Source: Udeniomyces pyricola (lineage: Eukaryota > Basidiomycota > Tremellomycetes > Cystofilobasidiales > Mrakiaceae). Taken from it: 64,000 nucleotides of DNA. Below the pieces are notes generated by a model. The model searched no databases and was not told where the DNA came from. It worked only from the letters and a program-made list of their open reading frames with translations. Positions 16,126 through 28,600 of this stretch are shown here, piece after piece. The translations under genes and the position numbers were made by a program. The stretch covers positions 124,001 to 188,000 of the forward strand of contig BCIK01000003.1 of assembly GCA_039545295.1 (NCBI GenBank). The letters are read 5' to 3'. Every line of letters starts with the position of its first letter. The first letter of the stretch is position 1.

Positions 16126-18850
16126 ATGTTTGGTGGCGGTCGAAAGTACCAAATCCTCCCGACTGGTGGGAGGTCTTCCCCGCGTAACGGTGGGAACCCT
16201 ACCAACGGACGCACCGCCGCGGGCTACAAGAAGTTCATCATCGCCGGCACGATGGCCGTTGTTGTGTTGTTTATCGTCGTATCCGGAGGTAGGGGAGTGC
16301 TGGGCCCGAGTGGACAAGGTGGGGAAGTTATGATGGATGATGGATCGTACGAAAGTGAGTCATGAACGTGGCTGTCGTTGGTTTGATGCCGCAGGAGTGA
16401 AGGATAATCGACCTCCAATGCGTGATGAGAGGGAGGTCAAAGAGAGAGAGAGAGAGATCCAAAGGACTTCATGCTGATCTAAGACTGTGCTGGACTTGTC
16501 TGTTGTTGGTCCGCATTCGGATCTTAGCCGAACCGGTCCTCAAGACATGGCCCATCAACGAGGTTCCTCCATCGATGGACGACGTGACCTCAGATCGACC
16601 GGTCACGGTTGGATCTTTGGATGACCTCGCCGACGACCCTTCAGCCCAACCTGCCACTCACCCTGCCACCCATCATGATTCTTTCCCAGGCAAGAAGCCT
16701 TCGCGACCCATCTCGATTAGTCATGACATCAGCGATGATGTCGCTGTCGAACCGGTCGGGCACGAGACGACCACCAAGATCTCACCACCGTCTTCGATCC
16801 CAACCGATCTTAGTCCACCGAGCGGGCCGACTTCGCCCGAGGACGACCCGGACCCTTCGTCAACGACTTACTGCACTGAAGCCTACCCTGGCAAGAAGCT
16901 CGTCCAATACGCTCTCATGATCGATGCTGGCTCGACCGGGTCCCGAATTCACGTCTACAAGTTCAACTACTGCCATGCCTCACCCATGCTCGAATACGAA
17001 GTCTTTGCCCAAACTCGACCGGGCCTGTCGAGCTTCAAGACGAGCCCCAAGCAAGCCGCGGGAAGTCTTAACGATCTGATGGCAGAGGCCATGCGGGTCG
17101 TACCGGAGAGCCTGAGGAGTTGCACCCCTTTGGCCGTCAAGGCGACGGCTGGACTCCGGTTGCTCGGCAAGAAACAGAGCAAGGCTATCCTCAAGGAAGT
17201 CGAGCATCATCTCAAGCACGATTTCCCCTTCCCTCTCGTTGAGACGGACCCCGTTGTGATTATGGACGGCAAGGACGAAGGTGACTTCCCTTCCTCCATC
17301 CCTCCCTCTCCTTTTCCTTTCTTTGTATCGTGTTCGCGCTCGAGGGAATGGCAACTGCATGGGTCTAGTCCTACTGTTTCGAGCGCAACTGGCTGACCTC
17401 TTACTACCGCTCCCTTTCTTAGGTGTCTACGCTTGGATCACGGCCAACTACCTCCTCTCCAAGATTGGTGAAGGCGCGACCGCGACCGACACGCTCGCCG
17501 TCATGGACCTCGGAGGCGCGTCGACCCAGATCGTGTTCGAGCCGACGTTCACTAACGATACCGGCATGGTCGAGGGCGATCACAAGTATGCGCTCTCGTT
17601 TGGCGGTCGAGACTTTGTGCTGTACCAACACTCGTACCTTGGATACGGACTCATGCAGGCTAGGAGACACGTCCATAACCTCGTCGCGTTCACATGGAGC
17701 TTTGGGAAGCCTGCTGGGGTGTGGGAAGGACTGACGGAGCAGACGTTAATCAGTACGCCGTGCTTGGGCGCAGGAAGGAGGAAGAAGGTCGAACTTGACC
17801 CACCCGGTAGGGAGAAGGCAGTTGTCACGATGGTGGGTGGCTCGGGAGGGTACGAGTCATGCAAGAGCGTCGTTGAACTCGTCATGGCTAAGGATGCGTA
17901 CGTCCCATCTGGTTCTCTCTCTCTCTCTGTCTCTCTTACGTGTAGTTTTGGCTTCTCTTCTGCTTCTTCGGTGCTTCACATTCCTTCTGTAGGTTTCCGT
18001 CGCTCTCACAACTCACACGAAATGTTCTTTGCCCCTTTTCTCCTTTCTGTGTCCCCCTCTAGGATCTGCGAGGTCAAGCCTTGTTCATTCAACGGAGTCT
18101 ATCAACCCGCTCTGATCGACACGTTCTCCTCCGGTTCCTTCCTCGCGCTCTCCTACTTTTACGACCGGATCCGACCGCTCTTCCCGGTGACGTCGTCCGA
18201 TACGACGCCGTTCGACCTGGACTTCGTCAAGCACTTGGCCGTCGTCGCATGTGGAGGGGAAGAGGTCTGGCGGGCCGAGTTTGAAGGCAATGAAGAGGCG
18301 TTGAAGGAGTTGGAGGAGAGGGAAGAGTATTGCTTGGATTTGACGTTTATGCATGCGTTGTTGGGGTTGGGGTATGAGATTGGAGAGGAGAGGGAGTTGG
18401 TTGTAAGTGTTTTCTTTTTGTTTTTGTTTATATCTCTTTGTTTATCTTCATTTTCTTTTCTTTTCTTGGCACTGAAACACCGAGTTGGAAATCGATTGAC
18501 TGAATGACTTGACTTCGAACCGCTTCATTCCAATTCTCTTTTGTATTCCCCCCTCTCCTCCTGGGAATGTCATCTTCTCCTTTATTCCAAACCCCAACTC
18601 GATTCTCTCAAACCGTCGAATTCAAACTCCCTTCTTCAGGTTGGCAAGAAGCTACGCGACGTCGAGCTCGGTTGGGCCCTCGGCGCGGGACTTGCCATGC
18701 TCGATGGTGACCTCAAGGTACGTTGACCGTCTCTTTTTTTTTTTCCGTCGCTTCTGTGTGTGTGTATGCGTGGATGTGTGTCTGATTCAGTACTGACGGA
18801 CACGTCGGGTTTGTCTCTCGTGTTTCCTGTCCGAACAGTGCCTCATCTAA
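16126..18850 (+). CDS. GDA1: Golgi guanosine/uridine diphosphatase, GDA1/CD39 family
   Basis: This type II membrane enzyme hydrolyses GDP (and often UDP) in the Golgi lumen. The product GMP is the counter-ion for nucleotide-sugar import, so the enzyme supports mannosylation. Exon 1 encodes a short cytosolic tail and one membrane anchor at about residues 37-53 (FIIAGTMAVVVLFIVV). A Ser/Pro/Thr-rich stem follows. The apyrase conserved regions appear in order: MIDAGSTGSRIHVY near 16920, KATAGLR near 17140, VYAWITANYLL near 17425, and MDLGGASTQIVFEP near 17500. GYGLMQARR follows near 17645, and CSFNGVYQP, near 18085, contributes conserved cysteines. Six exons join in consistent phase, the last being only 12 nt (18839-18850), encoding the final C-L-I. 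The catalytic acidic and nucleotide-binding residues of ACR1 and ACR4 look intact. The stem region varies most, so its exact exon limits matter least. Confidence 0.93.
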
Positions 18851-19635
18851 GGGAAGACTTGGAAATGAATCATGAAGAAGAAGGCAAGACGAGGAAGGCG
18901 AAGGGGAGGTAGTTCCAGGTGCAGTGGTTGAAGGGGAAGCGAGCGGAGGGGGGGTTCAGATTCTTCCGTTTTCTTGACCTTTTTTTTTTTTTTTTTTTTT
19001 TTTTACATCATCATTCTAGCTTCTTTGTTTTCTTTGTTCCTTGATCATGTTGATTAGATGCACGATTTCCGCTGGGTTGTCCGTCTTGTTTGTACTGATC
19101 AACACGACATGTTATTACGTGGGTGATCCATCCAATATCGTTGCAGTACATTCGATTGGCCCACGTGCTACATACAGTTTGGCAATATGCATGATTGTGA
19201 CTTGTTTCAATTCAAACACGGCCACTGTACATCCATCCATCCATATGTACTCGAGACCATGATATACTAGGCTCAGACTGATCTCGATATGATAGACCAG
19301 GATTAAGAACAAGCATGAAGCTAATATGCAGAACGAAAAAAAAAGAAGCGGGGCGCGCGCGGCGAGCTAGAAGCCGGGGGGGGGGGGGGGGGAAGAGGGG
19401 GCATCATGGAGGGGAAGACCAAAGCAATCGAGGCCGGGAAGAGGTAGAACGAGAGAGGGTTAACTAAGAGAGAGAGAAGTGAGCAGAGGATCGGGAGATG
19501 GAGAAGATCGAGAATAAGGGAAAAGATAACAAACAAACAAAAGGCCAGAGCGAGAGAGATGGAAGTTCGCATCATTTAAGGAGGAGAGGGGGGATAGGGG
19601 AGTTTATCCGGCTCGTTCACTTTGAAGAACTATAC
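18851..19635. other. Convergent intergenic region between GDA1 and phospholipase B
   Basis: No gene is supported. The region has a run of about 25 T near 18980-19004, a run of 17 G at 19376-19392 and a purine-rich right half (about 19400-19570). Both flanking genes end here, so UTRs probably fill much of it. Confidence 0.55.
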
Positions 19636-22600
19636 TCAGAAGGGTGAGAAGACAACGCCTACAACGGCTGCAGCGGTTATCCCCATGGCTGCGGAGAATG
19701 AAACGAGGGCCAAGAAAACAAAATCTCCCGAGATAGATGGCAAGCCTGCCGAAGTGTTGGACGAGCCCGACGGAGTCGTTCCGGTGGTGACCCCTGACGT
19801 CTGGGACGTCGCGGCGTCTCGACGGGTGACGTTGAGGAACGACGGAGGTACACCCACGGTCGGGGTATAGGCGTTCGGGGTCGTGTCGTTGTAGGTACCA
19901 TCCCTACAAAGGAAATATATATATATATAGGAAATATAAGCCATGACAAGGAAGGGGGAAGCCGTTAGTTTGTGGAAACAAGTCACGATATGATGCGATG
20001 GACGACGTGAATATATATATGTAGATAAAGGAAAAAAAAGAAAAAGAAAAACACTCACCAGCACCACGTCTCAAAGCAAGACTTGCACACCTCCGCACGC
20101 TGACCTCCGTTCCGCTCGACGGCCCGATCAGCAAACGCGCACGCCAAACACGTCGCCCAATCCTGGCCGAGCGTGCCGTTGAGAGTAAGCGTGCGCTGGC
20201 CGTTATAGATGAGAGCGAGAGCCTCGTCCGTCTCGTACGAAAGTTGATACGTCGACTTGTTGGAGGGAGTTGACCAAGGGTAGTTAGGCACATAGACGAT
20301 GAGAGGGATGGAGGAGTTGGTGTCTTTGGAGAAGACAAGAAGCAAGTAGAAGTCAAGGAAACCGGAGATTCAAGATGGTCAGCTATACTGCTCGTCCCAA
20401 ACAATCCCTACTCCTTTCCCCCTTTTTTTCTGTTGTTCTGACTGTCCAATTGAGGCCGTCCCACTCACTGGTTTTAGAGTCGCATCCAAAGAAGGTAGGG
20501 TGTTGGTTCAATCCAAGGTTGATGAATGTGTTGGGCGTTGGAATCTCGGGCATGAACGGTGCGACGCCGAGCCTATCCGAAAGGTCCTTGAATCGAGTGT
20601 AGGTCGTGTAAGGTGCTGTGCCGTTCGGCCAGTAGTAATCGGTATCGGCTGAGTTGTCAAACGCCACGATGGCATCGACTCCTCGGACAGGGATCAACAA
20701 CGGCTCGAACGGGATGTTTTGGTTCGTCTCACCGGCATCGACCAACGTCAACGTGTCCCAATCGGCCGTCGGGTTCGTCTCGGGCGCGTAGTTGCGGAAC
20801 GGGTTCGGGTATTGAGCGACATCGTTCTTTTGCTTGCCAATCTCGGCGAGAACGTCTTCGATGGCGTTTTGGAGGAGACCGTCGTTACCAGACCCGGCGA
20901 GTTGGACGTAGGCTCCGTTGAACAGGGTCGAAGAGGTACCAATAACAAATCCAAGGCTGAAGACAGACATAGGAAGCAAGTGGGTTTTAGCAAAGGAAAG
21001 CTGGGTCAGGACACAGATTCAACTGCAAGTAGATTGGATTGTCGACACTTGGAAGAGCAAATTGTAGACAACTTACTTGTCAAAGCCCGTGTAGCAAGCA
21101 CTCGAGTCGACGGGCGAACCGTTGGTCAAGTTAGTGCCCCTGGGTAAGGAGCGAACATCAAGCCAGGTGTGGTAGAGTAACGTGGCATGAGTCATTGATC
21201 GAACATCCAACGCAGTGTACAGGAGAGGAATAAGAAAGACAGAAGAAGAACCCAAAAGCAGACTCACAGGTATTTAGTCAACGTGAAGGCACCGACGATG
21301 TTAGATTCATTTCCTCCGGCACCACCACCGAAACCCCAAGTGCCAAACTCGTTCTGAGTGAACTCCCATAGCGTCGCGTTGGTCGAGACGACGATCGTGT
21401 CGGGTTCTCGCTCGGCAGCGACGATAATGGCATCTATTTGGTTTCGGTATACATGTTTGGTTCGGGGTGGAAAGGGAATAGTGAAGCGCATATAAGGGTG
21501 CAGAGATCAGGGTTTAGTCACATGGACTAGGACACATGATCAAACAGAGAGGTACAGGGAAAGAAAGAAGGCGAGACCGCGCGAGATGAATCAGACGTAC
21601 AAGGCACAGTCTCAGCGCTGAGAGCGCTTGTGTCGGACAAGGTCAAGTTGGGATTCTCCGTCACACCATACTGAGTTGGGAAGCTGTTGTGTAAGAGACC
21701 GTCACCCAAGACAAGAATCAAGGAAGATTAATTGCAGGAATGGAATCGAAGGCAATGAGTAAAGCTAAAACTGGAGGTGTATCCAAAGAAGAGAAAGAGT
21801 GACGCAGCCGAAGAGAGGGAAAATGGGGACCCAGATGGATATGTATACATATATAGCGTGAAACGAACAGATGGGATCCCAGAGCGAGGCCCCAGTAGTC
21901 GGTGATTTGCGTAGCAAACCCTGCATCGCGTTTATCCTTGACCTCGGAGACTATGAGGGACAATGATAAGCAAGCAGACAGGAGTGAGGGTCAATACTGA
22001 TATAGAGATTGGGAAAGGAAGAGAGGCAGGAAACGCGATTCTCATGATGTTGCTTGACCGAGACAGGCGTCGACTGATTTTTTATCATAGGAAGGGATCA
22101 CTCAACTTACCCAAATCAGTAAAGTAGTCAATGTTGCCAAAGAACCCGTTGGAGGGGACAATGAGGTTTGACGAGAGGTTCCAGAGCTGTGTGAGTGGAA
22201 GAGGAAAGAGAGCCCGATACGAGAGTAGAAGAAGCGAACTCGTCAAGTCATGGACGAGAGTCACACGTCGCGCGATACCATGAGAACCTGTTATGTAGAT
22301 TGCAGGATTTTGACACGTACGTTGGCAGCTAGATACGGAATGGAAGCGTTGTTGTTGGCGAGGTAAGAGCCCACCATCCAAGAGCCTCCCGAGAGACCGG
22401 CCATGTACGACACGATATCTCCAATGCCGGCCGTTCCCGCATACGACGATTCAGTCGATCGACCATCCGTTGCAGTCAGCCCTCCTCCACCCGAAATCAT
22501 GGCTCGGTAACCACCTCCGGAGAAGGCGAGGCCGATATTGGGCGAGGACTCGGTAGAGGAGTCTGTGGTGAGATTGAGGTTGAGATCAGAGGCGGTGAGG

Positions 22601-23334
22601 TTGATGGATTGCAGGTAGTTGATGAACCGAGAGGGTTGACGACGGGTTTTGACGTGATCGGACTCGATGGAGGAGATACCCTGGATAAGAAAGGAAACAG
22701 CAGGATGATGAGCTCGAAGTGAAGAAAAAGAGAGAAAGAAAGGCCAGCCAGAAAGAAATAGACTTCAAGCTGACGAGGCTGAGAGCATTGCGCAAGCCCA
22801 TTGCCGCATGGTTGACGTTTCCATGGATGTCTCGCCTCACTCTTCTGACTCTCCGCCCTCCTTCCTTCTTTGTTCAGTCGGCACATTCAGATAGCCTAAA
22901 GCACTCACACTTGACGTTCGGATATACTGCACGCCGTCCGGGCACGAACTCTTGACAGGGGCATAACTAGCCTGCGCATTGCTATCGTCGTCTCCAAACC
23001 CGAAGAGTCGTCGGTCCAACGACGTTTCATCCGGTGTCGTCACCGCCGCCGCCGCCGCCAACAGTTCCCGTTCCTTGAGCGCCCTAACGTCGGCCAAGAA
23101 CGTAGCGACGTCGTGTTCGAGCTGGGCTTTGTCAATCTCGGTTGGAGGACCGTCTTGAGGAACTCGAGCAAAGAGTTCGACGGCAATGCGGGACGCGAGC
23201 TCTCGACGTTCAAGGGGTGTCAAGCGACCGATGGCGGCTCGGGTGTCGAGGGGCAAGGTCGAAAGGGGGGAAGCCACCGCGAATGAGACGGTAGCAGCGA
23301 GAGTGAGCAGAAGGTAAGAGGAAATGGACCTCAT
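19636..23334 (-). CDS. PLB1: Lysophospholipase / phospholipase B, secreted and probably GPI-anchored
   Basis: This enzyme removes both acyl chains of phospholipids and lysophospholipids at the cell surface or outside the cell. The start at 23334 gives a signal peptide (MRSISSYLLLTLAATVSFAVA). A region of about 100 residues follows before the catalytic domain opens with SYAPVKSSCPDGVQYIR. The nucleophile motif GLSGGSW lies near 22390-22410, preceded by a glycine-rich MISGGGG segment that fits the oxyanion hole. The catalytic aspartate motif is VDAGETNQNIPFEP near 20720-20760. Cysteine-rich CLAC and CKSCFETWCW stretches lie near 20130 and 20060. The C-terminus is Ser/Thr-rich (GVTTGTTPSGSSNTSAG), followed by a hydrophobic tail ending GVVFSPF. 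That is the pattern of a GPI-attachment signal. About ten short introns interrupt the gene. Phospholipase B is a known virulence-associated enzyme in some basidiomycete yeasts, but nothing here shows that role. Confidence 0.94.
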
Positions 23335-24396
23335 TGGACCAATATAGAATAGGACAAGTAGGGAGAGGTGGAGGGTATGGTGGTGATGGTAACGGGGATG
23401 GAGGAGAGCAGTGAATGATGAGCAAGAAAAAGGAAGCGAGCTGGAAGGATTAAGCAAAGACGGCCATCTAGAAAGTGGAGGTCTTGCAATGGCCGGCCGC
23501 CGATGCGGCAATGGACGCGCAGCAGTGACTGACGGATTCGTACTCCTCCTGTATCATATCGCGGACCTGATCCACACCATGCAGCATCGTGCATCATGAT
23601 GCATCATCGATATTTCTGCATGCATGAATCACTCACAATCACTAATCATAGTTATCATCAGTCACAGAGCACATTCATCATCCCTCGACTTGATTACAAC
23701 TCATCATCGACCCTCGCTTATAGTTGTACCATCCAGTAGTCTGCATTCACATGCAGCATGTGGAACGTGGATCGATCGACATCCCCATAACAGTACAGCC
23801 TGCCGTGCACGTATATATATATATATATATACGTCACACGTACTTGCACGTACGTACTCAGAATGTACTCTATTTGACTTTAAACCAGCCAAATTCAGCC
23901 TGATTGATCGTCGACCATCAACCAACCTGCAGCGGCACTACAGAAAGCTCCTGATCCGAGTCGAATGAATTATCGCGCGCGCCGGCTGGAAGATACACTC
24001 GAGTCAGACCTCCTACACTCACACACACACAAATACATCTATCGCAAACAAAAACAAAACAAAAAAAAGAAAAGGAAAACGAGAAAAAATAATAATAATA
24101 AAAAGTAAAAAACACCATGAACGCCCATCGCGAAAATACACCGACACACACTCTCTTCCACCCCCCGTGCTCGATCCCCCTGATATATATATATATATAA
24201 GAGAGAAGCCCTGCTCTCAACCCTTCCCTAGCTAGTGCCCATCCAAAAAGCTCCTTCTCCTTCTCCCCTCTTTCCCCTCTTTCTTCCCTCTACTCGCCTC
24301 CTTTCTGCATCCCTGCACGTCGTCGCCATCTATGTCTTCTTGAGTGACAATCGGACTTTAGGCGCTCCTTCCTGCTCCGGTTCCGGGGCCGCAAAG
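23335..24396. promoter_or_regulatory. Phospholipase B upstream region and TAF1 3' region
   Basis: Just over 1 kb without a supportable gene. It contains two TA-dinucleotide runs (about 23813-23832 and 24182-24200), the self-complementary motif ACGTACGT near 23847, and A-rich sequence at 24046-24112. These suit a promoter and 3' UTR. Short frames here are low complexity. Confidence 0.5.
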
Positions 24397-25621
24397 CTAA
24401 GGCGGGATAATTGGTTTAAGGAAAGAAGAGAAGAGAAGAAAGAAAAGAAGTCGAACGAGATATGAAAGAAAATGAATGAATAGGGATATGTCATGATCAG
24501 TCAGAATGGCTTCGGCGTGAGGGTCGGGCGGACGTTCCTGCAGAGGATGGAAAGGGTGAAACGGAGAAACGAGACGAGAGAAGAGAGAGAGAGAGAAAAG
24601 AGAAGGAGATGGTGTGCGGATATGTAGAGGCAGAAGGATCAGAAGAGATACGAACAAGTTGGATGAGAAATCGTCCATGGCCCCTCCGAGGGGCATCATT
24701 GCCGTCGGCACCGTCTGCGGCGCGAGATTGAACTCGGCCCAACGTGGACACTTTCGGTTCGTTCCTGTTTGTACCACATATATGTTTCGTTTTGCGAGAA
24801 CCCAACGAAGCGAAGGAAAAGAAAATAAGAAGGATGAGAAGACGGGATGCGAAGAGTGGAAAGCAAGGGGGAGGGGGAAGGGAAGGATATGAAGAAGAAA
24901 AGATTAGATGATTCGAATACAGGGGAAGATCAGAGGCGAGAAAGAGAGTGTGTGGGAGATGAAGATGATGACGTACGCATATGGCCCACAGCACCACAAT
25001 TGGCACATCGTCTCTGTTTATCCAAGACGTAACGGAGCATAAACGAGGAACAGAAAGAAGCAGAAGGAAAGAGCCGAGATTGAGCGGATGGTCCTTGAAA
25101 ACCCATGAGGATCGGTCGAGAACAAAGGCAAGAATAGAAAGAACGAAAAAAAAAAGAAGGAGAAAAAAAAAACGAACCGAAGTTGGGACTTTGTTCTCGT
25201 CTTGTGTCTTCTTTCGGTTGATTCGACGGATCTGGTTCTTTTTTAGCTTCTCAATTTCGTCAAGAAGGCTGAGAGGGAGAAAACGCGTTGAGNGGGGGGG
25301 GGGGGGAGAGAGAGAGAGAGGCAGGGAAGGGAGGATCATGCAGCATCTCACGAATCAGTTCCAATCGCCTAGTGATCGAAGGGCTGGAAGAAAAGCAAGG
25401 AAAACACGAAAAAAAGGAAGTGGAAGCGAAAAAAAAGAGAGAGAAAGAGAAAACCCACAGCTTCTTCCTCCTCCTATCCTTCTCTGCGTCTCCTGTGGGC
25501 ATGACGGCTTCGGCCGAGATCTCCTTTTCTTCAATCAGCTGTCGCTTGCGCACGTAGGCGTTGATGACGTTGATGTCGCGTACGATCTGGGTCGTCCATT
25601 CTCCTTTGACCTGAAGGTATT

Positions 25622-25654
<33 letters not shown>

Positions 25655-28600
25655 CAAGGAAGAAAAAGGAGCCAGGGCGGCAAAGGGGGGGGGGGGGGGG
25701 GGGGGGGGGGGGGNNNNNNNNNNNNNNNNNNNNNNNNNNNNNNNNNNNNNNNNNNNNNNNNNNNNNNNNNNNNNNNNNNNNNNNNNNNNNNNNNNNNNNN
25801 NNNNNNNNNNNNNGGGGAGGGGAGAGAGTGAGCAGGAAGGACGGGATGCATATGATCGTAGACACCCCAGAAACCTCGTCCCAACATTTCCAGTTTACGA
25901 ATAATCAAGACAAATAACGACGACGACTCCAGACTTACGAGCCTCTTGATTCTGAGTACTCTACTTCCTCCTTCGCCTCTCCCAGCCATGCCCCTTCCAC
26001 TGCCCTGACTCATCGTCTCATCCCGGTCCATTGAGCTCCCTCGACTCATGGCACTCGGACTTCTTCCTCTCCCTCTACCCGGACTACTTCCCCTCATCGA
26101 GCCAGCATCATCATCCCCATCCATCCCACCGCCCCCTCCAAACGCACTCTGCGACCTCCCTCGGATCTTACCCAACGTCGCCTGGGAAGCCGGGATCGCT
26201 CCTTCGTCATCCGAGAGATCGGGTGGGACTGTCGAGGAGAGCGCGGCGCATTGCGCATCCCAGATTCGACGAGCCTCGGCTTTGAAGACGGCTTCTTGGA
26301 CGGCGTGGCCTTGCTTTTGCTGGGATTTCGGGAGCGAGGCAACGTAAGCTGAGCCATGGCGAAACAGAGAGAGAGAGAGAGAGAGAGAGACCGAGTATGA
26401 AACGAAACAAGGCAAAGAGCAAAGGCAACAAATCAAGTCGCCGTGGAGTCGTGTTCAGTACTCGACTACTGACAAGACCAAACAACCTGCCCAGAGGTCA
26501 CAGAAAGCATAGAACAGTTTCGTCGACGTACCCTTCCGATCGTCCATGGATTCTCCTTCCCTCAAGAACAGCTCCTTCATCGAAACCTTGATGAATGAGA
26601 ACCCTTCACCTCTCCCCGTCGGTTCTGCTTCTCCATACAACTGAACCCACGCCTTGTCTCTCTGACTGTGGAGGTAACTCTTCGTCATGACCCAAGGCGC
26701 TAACAACTGTTCGACGTCCATCTTGCTCTCATCTTCCTCCTTTTCTTCCTTTTCCGATTGACCGTACCCGGCGTCTTTGAGGACTTGGAGACCGACTTGG
26801 GTCGATTCGATGAGCATGAGCGATTCGGGGTCGAGCATCTTGATGTACTCGCCTGGATCGGGAAATTTGAGGCCGGGTTTGAGACGCCAAGTCTGTTGAT
26901 GAGGTCCCTTGCGATGAAACTCGAGAAAGTCCTGCAGGTGGGATTTGAAGAAATAGGAGGCCAAAAGAAAAAAAAAAGAGAATCGTGGTCAAATTCTGCC
27001 AAAGGGGGGCGTTGCCAAAGATAGGGTTTTCCATCGGAACCCAATACCAGAATTTATATATATAAATCCAGTAACGCACCTTCAACCTCTGCCTCATCTG
27101 CAACTCGTGCGTATCCGGGAAATACTTCATCAACTTGCTCAACTTCATCCGGTTCGACTTGGCTTTCTGCAGGAGCTTGTACGCGATGTAGTGCGTCCGA
27201 AGTTTGGCGGTCGCCGAGACTTTTCGGGCGTGTGGGCCGGGCACTTGCATGGAAGGGATCGTTTGACCCGTGACGAAAAGGTTTTTGATCTCGCGGAGGT
27301 AATATCGGGTCTCACCTCTCACGGTGTTACTAAATGAGAGAGAAGAGAAAAGGATCAAGGTGCAACGAAGATGGGTAGAGTGAATATCTCAGCTGGATGG
27401 TAACCGCACACTGGAGCAAAACTATTGGGAACATACCGAATCACAAGGAAATCTGTTGGCTCTGCCTGATGACGGAAGAGCGGGGCCTTGATGAGATTGT
27501 TGTACAGCGTCGGCTGGGTCTGGCCTGGATCGATAGGAGCAAACGTAGAATATGGCGGTTCGTCTTGGGGATCGAGCACAAATGGTTCGCCGAGGTCAAG
27601 CTGAACATCGAGAAAGGGGGAGTATGATGGAGAAATATGGAGGCAGAAAAAAGGTTCGATCAATGAGAGGAAGTAATCGCGACATCAATGCCCCAAAAAC
27701 TCACCCGAGGAATGTGGTCGTCGCTGTCGTCCCGTTTGCGGTAGTAGTTGACGAGGACACTGCCCATGGCAAAGCCTGACATGAGAGGCGGGTGCTCCTC
27801 CTATGGAAACAAAGGAAAAGAAGCGCAACAACAAGCAGAACTATCCATCAGTACCATTCTAGACCAACGGGAACTCTGGTCCCTCGCCCTTTTCTCACAC
27901 ACCCTCCTCCCCCTCTTTCCTATCCTCACGCCAATTTCAACAACCACCAAAGACCAACAACCAATCAGAAACGCGTCTTCCTCACCGAAAACTCCCAGAT
28001 CACGTATTGACTTGAATCCTTGAGCGACAAATCGCTTGGCTTCCTCAATCCCTCGGCGATATCGCCTCCTTTGCCCAGCTTGCGACCGACTTTATCCTTC
28101 ATCTTTTTAGCCGTCTTGACGCGTTCAAACGAGAGCTTGATGTTGGACGGGAACTGAAGAGCCGGGCGATGCCAGGATCTGGCTTCTTGTTTCGTAAGAG
28201 AGGTTTTGTACTATCGAGGTAAAGAGAAAGCGATGGAGAAATCAGTCAAAGGACAGAAATTCTTTTTGTAGTTCTTGTGTCTACCCGTGACGGGAGATAA
28301 CAAAGGAACGAACGAAGGGCAGCTGCAACTTGAGTGCCGGCCAAGCATGCTGAACGACGATCGAACCAAACGTTTGCCTGACACGATGCTTTCCGCCTTC
28401 GTAGTGATGGTCGTTGGATATGTTGTACCGATCAAGTCCGGTAGGGGCGTTTCGAATGGCGGTCTGGGCTTGGGCAGCAGATTCGCGGAGCCGTTGAGCA
28501 GCAGCGTCGTTACGGGCTGGGAAAATTGACGATGACAGACGGTTGGAATCGGTCAATGTCCACAAGAAGGCGAGAAAGCAAGGTATGGCATGTGAACGAA

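Noticed and set aside
19636..23334. Phospholipase B as evidence that the organism is a pathogen
   Set aside because: The family is widespread in harmless fungi, so the gene alone does not support that inference.
24397..24503. Hydrophobic tail at the TAF1 C-terminus
   Set aside because: Not taken as a membrane segment. It is a T-rich stretch that may be 3' UTR if the last exon uses another phase.
25260..25904. Open frames running through the N gap on both strands
   Set aside because: They translate homopolymer and N bases. The region is a TAF1 intron.
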